Positions 7,725 through 15,443 of a DNA stretch of 22,871 nucleotides are shown piece after piece. This stretch comes from Syntrophaceae bacterium UBA4059 (GTDB taxonomy: Bacteria > Desulfobacterota > Syntrophia > Syntrophales > Smithellaceae), in contig DFZJ01000014.1 of NCBI GenBank assembly GCA_002382045.1, forward strand, positions 1 through 22,871. Reading direction: 5' to 3'. The notes below the pieces were generated by a model, which worked only from the letters and a program-made list of their open reading frames with translations, did no database searches and was not told the origin of the DNA. The position numbers and the translations under genes were made by a program. How positions within the stretch are numbered: the first letter of the stretch is position 1; every line of letters begins with the position of its first letter.

Positions 7725-8714
7725 ATGAACTTATTAATATCCATCGTCGCTGTTCTGATCTTAATGCTTCTGGCTATGGGAATGACCATGAATCATGTCA
7801 CAATCTATTTTCTGACAGCCATTGCTCCTTATGCAGCCATCGCCGTTTTTCTGGCAGGCTTTATCAGGCGCATTCTTTTGTGGGCCAAATCGCCTGTTCC
7901 TTTCCGCATTCCCACAACGTGCGGCCAGGAAAAATCGCTCCCCTGGATCAAGTCCAGTCCCTTGGAAAACCCGTCTGGCCTCCCCGGTGTTATTGGCAGA
8001 ATGGCTTTGGAGGTTTTGCTTTTCCGGTCTCTTTTCCGCAATACCGATGTGGAAATGATCGACGGGCGGCCTGTTTACGGCAGCGCCAGCTGGCTGTGGT
8101 TCTTCGGCCTCGTCTTCCATGGCTCGCTGCTGGTGATCATCCTGCGCCATCTGCGCTTCTTTACGGAACCGATTCTTCCCGGCATTGCGGGCCTTACCGC
8201 CGTGGACGGCTTCTTGGAACTGGCCATCCCGACCCTCTATTTGAGCGATGTGATGCTGCTTGCGGCGGTCATCTTTCTGTTCGTCAGACGGATCATCAAT
8301 GCACCGCTTCGTTACATTTCGCTTGCGGCGGATTACTTTGCCCTGCTGCTGATTGCGGCCATTGCCGTGACGGGCCTCTGGATGCGTCATATTCAGCCCA
8401 CGGACCTCGAACAGGTTAAGGCGCTGGTCATGGGATGGGTTACCCTGTCTCCTCACTCACCACAGGGTGTGGGCGTTGTCTTTTTTATCCATTTATTTTT
8501 GATTTGTGTCCTTCTGGCCTGGTTTCCTTTCAGCAAACTTATGCACGCAGGCGGCGTTTTTCTCAGTCCGACCCGTAATCTGGCCAACAACAGCCGGAGT
8601 CAAAGACATATGAATCCGTGGAACGGGCCTGTCCTGGTCCATACTTATGAAGAATATGAAGATGAATTCCGCGATAAGATGAAGGCTGCGGGGTTGCCCG
8701 TGGAAAAGGAGTAG
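7725..8714 (+). CDS. dsrM: DsrM, cytochrome b subunit of DsrMKJOP
   Basis: The 329-residue membrane protein has an N-terminal helix pair, a GRMALEVLLFRSLFRN segment, and further helices with histidines (FHGSLL, LRHLRFF, HLFLICV) fit to bind two b hemes. It ends in a hydrophilic tail with SPTRNLANNSRSQRH, typical of DsrM. DsrM exchanges electrons with menaquinol and hands them to DsrK. The ATG at 7725 is preferred to the in-frame TTG at 7713; the ribosome site (GGA at 7715-7717) is weak, so coupling to the upstream DsrK-like gene is likely. It sits two bases before dsrK and heads a standard MKJOP order. Confidence 0.92.
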   Translation: MNLLISIVAVLILMLLAMGMTMNHVTIYFLTAIAPYAAIAVFLAGFIRRILLWAKSPVPFRIPTTCGQEKSLPWIKSSPLENPSGLPGVIGRMALEVLLFRSLFRNTDVEMIDGRPVYGSASWLWFFGLVFHGSLLVIILRHLRFFTEPILPGIAGLTAVDGFLELAIPTLYLSDVMLLAAVIFLFVRRIINAPLRYISLAADYFALLLIAAIAVTGLWMRHIQPTDLEQVKALVMGWVTLSPHSPQGVGVVFFIHLFLICVLLAWFPFSKLMHAGGVFLSPTRNLANNSRSQRHMNPWNGPVLVHTYEEYEDEFRDKMKAAGLPVEKE

Positions 8715-8716
8715 CC

Positions 8717-10318
8717 GTGGCGCACGTAAAGATTCCCCAACCCGATGAACTGATCAAAATCAACTATGCGCTTCCCGAAACCACTTGGATGGAAACCCCC
8801 GTCGAATTCCGCCCGGGAACATGGAGTTACAGCGGCACAGCCAAGAGCCTTATCGCGCTTAACCTTCCGAATCCGAGATCATGGCAGCCCACCGACGAAG
8901 ACTGGAAACTGCCGGAAAACTGGCAGGCCATTATCCTTTCCGGCATGAAAGAACGCCTGAGAAAATATCGTTCCTTCCGCCTCTTCATGGACATCTGCGT
9001 CCGGTGCGGCGCCTGCGCCGATAAATGTCATTTCTACATCGGCTCCGGCGACCCCAAAAACATGCCGGTCCTGCGGGCCGAGCTCCTCCGGTCTGTCTAC
9101 CGCCGTTACTTTACAACGGCAGGAAAGCGGTTCGGCAGGCTTGCCGGGGCGCGCGACCTCACGGTTGATGTTCTGAAAGAATGGTTCTACTATTTCTATC
9201 AGTGCACGGAGTGCCGCCGCTGTTCCGTCTTCTGCCCTTACGGCATTGATCAGGCGGAAATCACCATGATGGGCCGTGAACTGTTAAACCTTGTCGGATG
9301 CAATATCAACTGGGTCATCGAACCGGTCGCCAACTGTTTCCGCACGGGCAACCATCTGGGCATCCAGCCGGGCGGCATCAAAGACATGCTCGAATTCATG
9401 GCCGACGATATTGAAGACCGCACGGGCGTCCGCGTGGACGTTCCGCTCAACAAAAAAGGGGCAGACATTCTTTTTGTCACGCCGTCGGGCGATTACTTCG
9501 CCGATCCGGGAACCTACACTTGCATGGGATACCTGATGCTCTTTCACGAGATCGGCCTGAATTACACCTTCAGCACCTACGCCTCCGAAGGGGGCAATTT
9601 CGGCCTGTTCACCTCCGCTGAAATGGTCAAGCGCCTCAACGCAAAAATCTACGCCGAGGCGAAGCGGCTTGGCGTCAAGTGGATTCTGGGCGGCGAATGT
9701 GGTCATATGTGGCGGGTGATCCACCAATACATGGACACCATGAACGGCCCCGCCGATTTTTTGGAAGAGCCTGTCTCTCCCATTACCGGCGCCCGTTTCG
9801 AAAACGCCCGTTCTACAAAAATGGTCCACATCGCCGAATTCACCGCCGACCTGATCCGGAACAAAAAGCTGAAGCTTGATCCCCGGCGCAACGATCATCT
9901 GAAAATTACTTTTCACGATTCCTGCAACCCCGCCCGCGCCATGGGACTCTTTGAAGAGCCGCGCTATATCATCAACAATGCCTGCAACCATTTTTACGAA
10001 ATGGCGGAGGACACCATTCGGGAAAAAACCTTCTGCTGCGGCGCCGGAGCGGGTCTGGGCAATGATGAAAACCTGGAAATGCGGATGCGGGGCGGTATGC
10101 CGAGGGCCATGGCCGTAAGGGCCGTTGTGCAGAAATACGGCGTCAATCGTCTGGCCTGTATGTGCGCCATCGACCGTGCCACCCTGACCACGCTGATGGA
10201 CTACTGGGTGCCGGGTGTGTCGGTCATGGGCGTTCATGAGCTATTGGCCAACGCCCTCATCATGAAGGGCGAGAAGGAAAGGACCGTTGACCTGCGGGGT
10301 AATGAGATGGGGGGATAG
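8717..10318 (+). CDS. dsrK: DsrK, catalytic iron-sulfur subunit of DsrMKJOP
   Basis: DsrK is thought to be the site where DsrC trisulfide is reduced. The 533-residue product starts at GTG 8717 after AAGGAG and is coupled to dsrM. It has the family N-terminus and two 4Fe-4S motifs, C94-x2-C97-x2-C100-x3-C104 and C163-x2-C166-x2-C169-x3-C173. A GECGHMWR motif and a CCG-type domain follow, with C403 (HDSCNPARAMG), C440-C441 (FCCGAGAGLG) and C481/C483 (ACMCAID). The last pair is C-x-C, unlike the C-x2-C of the paralogue at 6087. Iron-sulfur motifs and context make the call firm. Confidence 0.94.
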   Translation: MAHVKIPQPDELIKINYALPETTWMETPVEFRPGTWSYSGTAKSLIALNLPNPRSWQPTDEDWKLPENWQAIILSGMKERLRKYRSFRLFMDICVRCGACADKCHFYIGSGDPKNMPVLRAELLRSVYRRYFTTAGKRFGRLAGARDLTVDVLKEWFYYFYQCTECRRCSVFCPYGIDQAEITMMGRELLNLVGCNINWVIEPVANCFRTGNHLGIQPGGIKDMLEFMADDIEDRTGVRVDVPLNKKGADILFVTPSGDYFADPGTYTCMGYLMLFHEIGLNYTFSTYASEGGNFGLFTSAEMVKRLNAKIYAEAKRLGVKWILGGECGHMWRVIHQYMDTMNGPADFLEEPVSPITGARFENARSTKMVHIAEFTADLIRNKKLKLDPRRNDHLKITFHDSCNPARAMGLFEEPRYIINNACNHFYEMAEDTIREKTFCCGAGAGLGNDENLEMRMRGGMPRAMAVRAVVQKYGVNRLACMCAIDRATLTTLMDYWVPGVSVMGVHELLANALIMKGEKERTVDLRGNEMGG

Positions 10319-10323
10319 CTACT

Positions 10324-10367
10324 GGTGGATGGTGGATGGTGGATGGTGGATGGTGGATGGTGGATGG
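10324..10367 (+). repeat. Heptanucleotide tandem repeat, six GGTGGAT units
   Basis: Six exact head-to-tail copies of the 7-bp unit GGTGGAT run from 10324 to 10365, plus two bases of a seventh. It starts 5 bp after the dsrK stop in the dsrK-dsrJ spacer. Looser 7-bp units (GGCTATG, GGCAATA) continue to about 10383. Exact short arrays of this kind can change copy number by slippage. Confidence 0.95.
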
Positions 10368-10403
10368 CAGGCTATGGGCAATAGGGGAAAAGGAAATGAT
10401 TGT

Positions 10404-10434
10404 AGCTCATGGCTCATGGCTCGTAGCTCATAGC
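10404..10434 (+). repeat. Second heptanucleotide array, AGCTCAT-type units
   Basis: Four near-identical 7-bp units lie head to tail: AGCTCAT, GGCTCAT, GGCTCGT, AGCTCAT, plus a partial AGC. The unit differs from the array 36 bp upstream but has the same 7-bp period. Together the two arrays fill most of the 129-bp dsrK-dsrJ spacer and lie just before the dsrJ ribosome site. Confidence 0.88.
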
Positions 10435-10447
10435 GGAATGTGGAAAG

Positions 10448-10852
10448 ATGAATAAGAACAAATGGGGCTTCATTATACTGGGACTGGCGATCTTCGTCAT
10501 CGGGATCACGTTTCCCTTCTGGTACGGCAAAGGGAAATCAACACCTCCTCCGTTGCTTAGCCTGGATACGCCCGCCATTACGGCATTGACCGAAAAGCGC
10601 TGCGTGGAAGATACGGCGTTCATGCGTGCCAATCACATGAAGTTGCTTGACGCCTGGCGCGACGAAGCCGTCCGCGAGGGCCATCGTCTTTATACGGCGA
10701 AAAACGGCCGCACGTTTGAGAAAAGTCTGACTGGCACCTGCCTCCAATGTCACAGCAACAAAGAACAGTTCTGCGATCGTTGTCATAATTATGTGGGCGC
10801 CAAGCCTTCCTGCTTCAATTGTCATATCATTCCCGGAGAGGTGAAGCAATGA
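10448..10852 (+). CDS. dsrJ: DsrJ, triheme cytochrome c of DsrMKJOP
   Basis: The 134-residue protein has an uncleaved-looking N-terminal membrane anchor (residues 6-26) that would place the rest in the periplasm. Three heme c sites are visible: C98-LQ-C101-H102, C109-DR-C112-H113 and C122-FN-C125-H126. The family's extra cysteine, an unusual axial heme ligand in characterised DsrJ, matches C52 in KRCVEDTAFMRANHM. It exchanges electrons with the DsrO/P side of the complex. Its stop overlaps the dsrO start by four bases. It is separated from dsrK by a repeat-filled spacer, unusual for the otherwise tight operon. Confidence 0.94.
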   Translation: MNKNKWGFIILGLAIFVIGITFPFWYGKGKSTPPPLLSLDTPAITALTEKRCVEDTAFMRANHMKLLDAWRDEAVREGHRLYTAKNGRTFEKSLTGTCLQCHSNKEQFCDRCHNYVGAKPSCFNCHIIPGEVKQ

Positions 10853-11610
10853 CCACAAACCGCAGAGAATTTCTGAAAATAGCGGGAGCTTCCGCTCTCA
10901 CGCTGGTGGCGCCGGCGATCCTCTGCCCGGCTTGGGCTAAAGAGAATGTAATCACTCCTTCACGGGCGCTTACAGCCCAACGCTGGGGCATGGCCGTGGA
11001 TCCGTCAAAATGCCGCGCGGATTGCACCGATTGCATCACTGCCTGTCATGCGGTGCACAACGTCCCCAACTTCGGCAATCCCAAAGATGAGATCAAATGG
11101 ATCTGGACGGAACCGTTTGCTTCGGTTTTTCCCGCTGAAGATCATACCTATCAAGGGCAGTCTCTTCAGAAACTGCGGATGCCCGTTTTGTGCAACCACT
11201 GCACGAATCCTCCCTGCGTCCGGGTCTGCCCCACCAAGGCCACCTTCCAGCGGCCGGACGGCATTGTGATGATGGACTATCACCGCTGCATCGGCTGCCG
11301 GCTTTGCATGGCGGCCTGTCCTTACGGAGCCCGCAGCATGAATTACCGGGAACCCCGGCCGTTTATTGCGAAAATCAACCCGGACTTTCCGACGCGCACC
11401 AAAGGCGTCGTGGAAAAATGCAATTTCTGCGAGGAACGCCTGGTCAAAGGGCTGCTGCCGGCCTGCGTCGAGGCCTGTAAGGAAAAAGCTCTGGTCTTCG
11501 GGGATATGGAAAACACGCGATCGGCGATCCGGCGTCTGATTGAAAGCCGCTTTAACCTGCGCAGGAGAGCAAACCTGGGAACTAACCCGCAGATTTATTA
11601 TATATTATGA
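10849..11610 (+). CDS. dsrO: DsrO, periplasmic ferredoxin-like subunit of DsrMKJOP
   Basis: The 253-residue protein has a Tat signal, NRREFLK at residues 4-10 followed by a hydrophobic stretch and an AWA cleavage site, so it is exported folded with its clusters. The mature part has four cysteine groups for 4Fe-4S clusters: CRADCTDCITAC, CNHCTNPPCVRVCP, CIGCRLCMAACP and CNFCEER with CVEACK. This is the layout of the NrfC/PsrB/DsrO family. It passes electrons between DsrJ and DsrP. The ATG at 10849 is chosen because it puts the Tat motif at the N-terminus and overlaps the dsrJ stop; the frame upstream is only dsrJ sequence. Confidence 0.94.
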   Translation: MTTNRREFLKIAGASALTLVAPAILCPAWAKENVITPSRALTAQRWGMAVDPSKCRADCTDCITACHAVHNVPNFGNPKDEIKWIWTEPFASVFPAEDHTYQGQSLQKLRMPVLCNHCTNPPCVRVCPTKATFQRPDGIVMMDYHRCIGCRLCMAACPYGARSMNYREPRPFIAKINPDFPTRTKGVVEKCNFCEERLVKGLLPACVEACKEKALVFGDMENTRSAIRRLIESRFNLRRRANLGTNPQIYYIL

Positions 11611-11617
11611 GGGTGCT

Positions 11618-12796
11618 ATGCTGGAAAAAGCTTTGAAAGGCGGCCGCGGATACTGGGTATGGATCGCTTTTTTACTCATCGTCGCCGCGACCGGATTCTT
11701 TTTCTACCTTCGCCAGTTGGATTACGGTTTAGGTATCACGGGAATGAGCCGGGACGTTTCCTGGGGGCTTTATATCGCCCAGTTCACGTTCCTGGTCGGC
11801 GTGGCGGCTTCGGCCGTCATGCTGGTTTTGCCTTACTACCTTCATGACTACAAGGCTTTCGGCAAGATCACCGTGCTGGGCGAGTTTCTGGCCGTATCCG
11901 CCGTCATCATGTGCGTGCTTTTCATCTTCGTTGATCTCGGCCAGCCTTCCCGCGTGATGAATGTCCTCCTGCATCCGTCTCCGACCTCCATCCTTTTCTG
12001 GGACATGATCGTTCTCTCCGGCTATCTGGTAATCAACATTTTTACCGGCTGGGTCATCCTGTCCTGCAACCGTAAAGAGATTCCGCCACCCGGCTGGGTC
12101 AAACCGCTGATCTACCTTTCCATTCCCTGGGCCGTCAGCATCCACACGGTAACGGCTTTCATTTATGCCGGTCTTCCGGGACGAAGTTTCTGGCTCACGG
12201 CCATCATGGCTCCAAGGTTTCTGGCGTCTGCCTTTGCCTCCGGACCCGCCCTGCTGATTATCTTTTGTCTGATCCTGAAGCGTTACGGACGCTTTGACGC
12301 GGGAGAAAAAGCGATTCAGGCTCTCTCCAAAATCGTGGCCTATGCGCTGGCGACAAGCATCTTCTTTGTCCTCGTGGAGTTGTTCACCGCCTTTTACAGT
12401 CAGATTCCGGAGCATGCCCGGCACTTTCAATACCTCTTCGCCGGACTGGAAGGCCACCATAACCTTGTGCCCTGGATGTGGACCTCCGCTGGTTTGGCCT
12501 TTACAGCGCTGGCGATGCTGATTGTCCCGCAAATCCGCCGGAGGGAAGGCTGGCTGGCCGTTGCGTGTACAGCCGTTTTTGTTTCGCTCTGGATTGAGAA
12601 GGGCCTTGGTCTGGTGATCACCGGTTTCATTCCGTCGCCGCTCGACGCCATAACCGAATATCACCCGACGGGAACGGAAATCGCCATTACCCTCGGCGTC
12701 TGGGCGATTGGATTGATGATCCTGACCCTATTCTACAAAATTTTTATCAGTGTGCAAAATGATATCGAGGGCACACGGTTTAAAAATAACAATTAA
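11618..12796 (+). CDS. dsrP: DsrP, NrfD-type quinone-interacting membrane subunit
   Basis: The 392-residue protein is almost wholly hydrophobic, with about ten membrane helices, and starts with LEKALKGGRGYWVW. Conserved features of the NrfD/PsrC/DsrP family include the GITGMSRDVSWGLYI segment and the later PEHARHFQYLFAGLEGHHNL region. DsrP is expected to oxidise or reduce menaquinone and connect to DsrO. The ATG at 11618 follows GAGGG at 11609-11613, which overlaps the dsrO stop. A longer frame from 11540 only reads through dsrO. It is the last gene of dsrMKJOP, and xsc follows after just 26 bp. Confidence 0.93.
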   Translation: MLEKALKGGRGYWVWIAFLLIVAATGFFFYLRQLDYGLGITGMSRDVSWGLYIAQFTFLVGVAASAVMLVLPYYLHDYKAFGKITVLGEFLAVSAVIMCVLFIFVDLGQPSRVMNVLLHPSPTSILFWDMIVLSGYLVINIFTGWVILSCNRKEIPPPGWVKPLIYLSIPWAVSIHTVTAFIYAGLPGRSFWLTAIMAPRFLASAFASGPALLIIFCLILKRYGRFDAGEKAIQALSKIVAYALATSIFFVLVELFTAFYSQIPEHARHFQYLFAGLEGHHNLVPWMWTSAGLAFTALAMLIVPQIRRREGWLAVACTAVFVSLWIEKGLGLVITGFIPSPLDAITEYHPTGTEIAITLGVWAIGLMILTLFYKIFISVQNDIEGTRFKNNN

Positions 12797-12822
12797 AGAT
12801 TGAATGCATTGGAGATTAAATA

Positions 12823-14583
12823 ATGAAAAAAATAAAGATGACACCCAGCGAGGCGATTGTCGAAACCCTGCTGGCCGAAGGCGTGGATCATGTTTGCGGA
12901 ATTGTGGGATCGGCTTTTATGGACATGCTTGATCTCTTCCCCACTGCGGGAATCAAATTCATTCCCGTCCGTCATGAACAAAGCGCAGCGCACATGGAAG
13001 ACGCCTATTGCCGCGTGTCGGGGCGTTGCGGTGTCGTTACGGGTCAGAACGGTCCCGGCATCACGAATATGGTTACATCCGTGGCAGCGGCCAATATGGG
13101 CCATACACCCCTGGTGATTATCTCGCCTTCGGCCGGAACACCCACCATCGGCTGGGACGGATTTCAAGAGTGCGATCAGATGTCGGTTTTTAAGGCCATC
13201 ACAAAAGCCGTGGTCCGCGTTCCCCATCCTAAAAGAGTCGCCGATTGCCTGAGAACAGCCTTCCGCATTGCCTATGCCGACCGTGGCGCCGTCCTGTATG
13301 ATATTCCCCGTGACTATTTCTATGGCGAACTGGATGAGACGATTCTGAAACCCTCTCAATACCGGGTGGACGCCCGGGGCTGCGGTTCCATGGAACAATT
13401 GGACAGGGCCGCCGACTTGCTCTCCAAAGCGAAAAATCCCGTCATTGTCTCCGGACGCGGTACCGTTGATGCCGATGCACTGGATATTGTCAAGGCTATC
13501 GCCGAACACCTGACCGCCCCCGTAGCGGTCACCTATCTGCACAACGATGCCTTTTACGGAAATCATCCCCTGTCCGTCGGCCCCATCGGCTACATGGGTT
13601 CCAAGGCGGCCATGAAAATCCTGGCTAAAGCAGATGTCATGCTGGCCATCGGAACGAGACTCTCCGTCTTCGGAACGCTGCCCCAGTACGACATCAACTA
13701 CTTCCCGGAGAATGCCAAAATCATCCAGGTGGACATCAATCCCAAGCATATTGCCCGGACGCATCCCATCGAGGTCGGCATCATCGGCGATGCGAAGGAA
13801 GCCACGGTGGAAATCCTGAAACGCCTGAAAGCCGCAGATAAAGGCCGCAAACCTGATGACAAGCGCCTGTCGGCGGTGGCAAAGGAAAAGAAAATCTGGG
13901 AAAAGGAAATTGTTGATCTGGCGATGGTTGACGGCAATCCCATGAACCCCCGCCGTGTCCTCTTGGAAATGTCAAGAGCTCTGCCGGATGACGCCATTGT
14001 GACCACCGATATTGGAAACGTTGCCTCAACGGCCAACAGCTATCTCAAATTTAACCACTCCCGACAGCATATTGCCGCGCTCACTTTCGGCAATACGGGC
14101 TTTGCGTATCCTGCGGCGCTGGGGGCCCAGATTGCCAAACCCAAAGCGCCGGTCATTGCGATCATTGGCGACGGCGCCTGGGGCATGAGCCTCCACGAAG
14201 TCAGCACGGCGGTGGAGCATAACCTGCCCGTCGTGGCCTGCGTTTTCCGGAACATGTGGTGGGGCGCGGAAGCCAAAAACCAGGTGGATTTTTATAACAA
14301 CCGTTTTGTCGGCGTCGATATCCCCACGCCGAAAAGCTTTGTTCCCGTGGCCAAGGCGATGGGCGCCAACAGTATGCAGGTCAGCCGGCCCGAAGATATC
14401 CGGGAGGCTTTCGATTCCTGTTTGAAAAGCCGCAAACCTACTGTTCTTGAATTCCTGGTGGACGGCAAACAGCTGGCGCCGCCGTTTCGGAAAGATGCGC
14501 TGGCTCTGCCGACGCGCTTTTTACCCAAGTATGCCCATCTGGATCATCATAACTGGTACAAAGGAGGCATCGATGATTTATAA
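12823..14583 (+). CDS. xsc: Sulfoacetaldehyde acetyltransferase-like ThDP enzyme
   Basis: Xsc converts sulfoacetaldehyde and phosphate to acetyl phosphate and sulfite using thiamine diphosphate. The 586-residue length matches the family. Family-like segments, compared from memory, run through the protein: IVGSAFMDMLDLFP, QNGPGITN, GWDGFQECDQM, YLHNDAFYGNHPL, GPIGYMGSKAAM, IIQVDINPKHIARTHP, WWGAEAKNQVDFYNNRFVG and PPFRKDAL near the end. The ThDP-activating glutamate is E52 (RHEQSAAH), and the cofactor diphosphate/Mg motif starts at GDG 449-451. It sits 26 bp behind dsrP and overlaps the next gene by 11 bp, so it appears to be in the dsr transcription unit. The alternative is an Xsc-related enzyme acting on another sulfonated or acyl aldehyde. 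Confidence 0.8.
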   Translation: MKKIKMTPSEAIVETLLAEGVDHVCGIVGSAFMDMLDLFPTAGIKFIPVRHEQSAAHMEDAYCRVSGRCGVVTGQNGPGITNMVTSVAAANMGHTPLVIISPSAGTPTIGWDGFQECDQMSVFKAITKAVVRVPHPKRVADCLRTAFRIAYADRGAVLYDIPRDYFYGELDETILKPSQYRVDARGCGSMEQLDRAADLLSKAKNPVIVSGRGTVDADALDIVKAIAEHLTAPVAVTYLHNDAFYGNHPLSVGPIGYMGSKAAMKILAKADVMLAIGTRLSVFGTLPQYDINYFPENAKIIQVDINPKHIARTHPIEVGIIGDAKEATVEILKRLKAADKGRKPDDKRLSAVAKEKKIWEKEIVDLAMVDGNPMNPRRVLLEMSRALPDDAIVTTDIGNVASTANSYLKFNHSRQHIAALTFGNTGFAYPAALGAQIAKPKAPVIAIIGDGAWGMSLHEVSTAVEHNLPVVACVFRNMWWGAEAKNQVDFYNNRFVGVDIPTPKSFVPVAKAMGANSMQVSRPEDIREAFDSCLKSRKPTVLEFLVDGKQLAPPFRKDALALPTRFLPKYAHLDHHNWYKGGIDDL

Positions 14584-15412
14584 AGACCTGGAAGGGAAAA
14601 CGGCCATGGTCACGGGCTCCGGTAAAAAAACCGGCATCGGCTATGCCATTGCGGAAAAACTGGCCTCCTGCGGCTGCAACATTATCATTGCCGACCTGGG
14701 CAAACCACCCGTGCCGGGCGAGTCGCTGAAATCCGCCACGGGCGAAGAGATGGAAGCCATTGCCACGGACCTTGCCAAAACTTACCGTGTCCGGACACTG
14801 GCCGTAGCCGTTGATGTCACCAATAACGACGCCATTTGCGCCATGGTGGAAACGATCAAAGGAACCTTCGACCACATTGACATTCTTTGCAACAATGCGG
14901 GGGCTTCCTTCGGCGTACCCAACACAGTTCTGAGTTATGACGAAGCGGCCTGGATCAAGACCATCGACGTCAATCTGTTTTCCGTCTTTCGCATGTCAAG
15001 GGCCGTCATTCCTTTGATGACGGGCAAACCGGCGGTTATTGTCAATACCGCTTCGCGAGCCGGCAAGGTTCCCCCCATTTTCAACAGCGCCTATGCGGTG
15101 GCGAAGGCCGGCGTCATCATGTTGACCAAAACCATGGCCAAGGAGTTGGGAGGAGCAGGAATCCGGGTCAATGCCATCTGCCCGGGACAAATCGCGACCG
15201 ATCTGGAGAAGTGGCGCTTCGGTCTGGAAGCATCATTCTTAGGGACGACCGTTGAACAGCAGGAAAAAGAAATGTGCAAGACCATCCCTCTGGGATACAT
15301 CGGTCCGCCCCGCGAAGTGGCCGATCTGGCGGCCTTCCTGGCGTCCGACGCTTCGCGTTATATTACGGGACAGGCCATCAATGTCGATGGCGGTCAGTGC
15401 ATGGAATTATAA
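14573..15412 (+). CDS. Short-chain dehydrogenase/reductase
   Basis: This is a classical SDR of 279 residues. It has an N-terminal nucleotide-binding motif with an unusually long glycine loop (TGSGKKTGIG), the NNAG motif, catalytic serine in NTASRAG, and tyrosine/lysine in YAVAK. A C-terminal NVDGG segment is common in the family. The start ATG at 14573 follows AAAGGAGG (14560-14567) and lies inside the end of xsc, so translation is coupled. Position next to xsc suggests it interconverts an alcohol and aldehyde or ketone in sulfonate breakdown. One example would be isethionate to sulfoacetaldehyde, a reaction known in reverse for the SDR IsfD. The exact substrate is not visible. Confidence 0.85.
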   Translation: MIYKDLEGKTAMVTGSGKKTGIGYAIAEKLASCGCNIIIADLGKPPVPGESLKSATGEEMEAIATDLAKTYRVRTLAVAVDVTNNDAICAMVETIKGTFDHIDILCNNAGASFGVPNTVLSYDEAAWIKTIDVNLFSVFRMSRAVIPLMTGKPAVIVNTASRAGKVPPIFNSAYAVAKAGVIMLTKTMAKELGGAGIRVNAICPGQIATDLEKWRFGLEASFLGTTVEQQEKEMCKTIPLGYIGPPREVADLAAFLASDASRYITGQAINVDGGQCMEL

Positions 15413-15443
15413 AAAAGAATTTGCTTCAGGAGAATATATTATT

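Noticed and set aside
9284..10237. 317-residue open frame antisense to dsrK
   Set aside because: Shadow of a firmly identified gene, with no ribosome site or family pattern.
10319..10447. CRISPR array in the dsrK-dsrJ gap
   Set aside because: The repeats are contiguous 7-bp units without spacers.
11729..12664. 311-residue open frame antisense to dsrP
   Set aside because: The reverse of a membrane protein gene gives a hydrophilic charged string; no domain seen.
12793..13764. 323-residue open frame antisense to xsc
   Set aside because: Composition (G, H, D rich) and full overlap with xsc mark it as a shadow.
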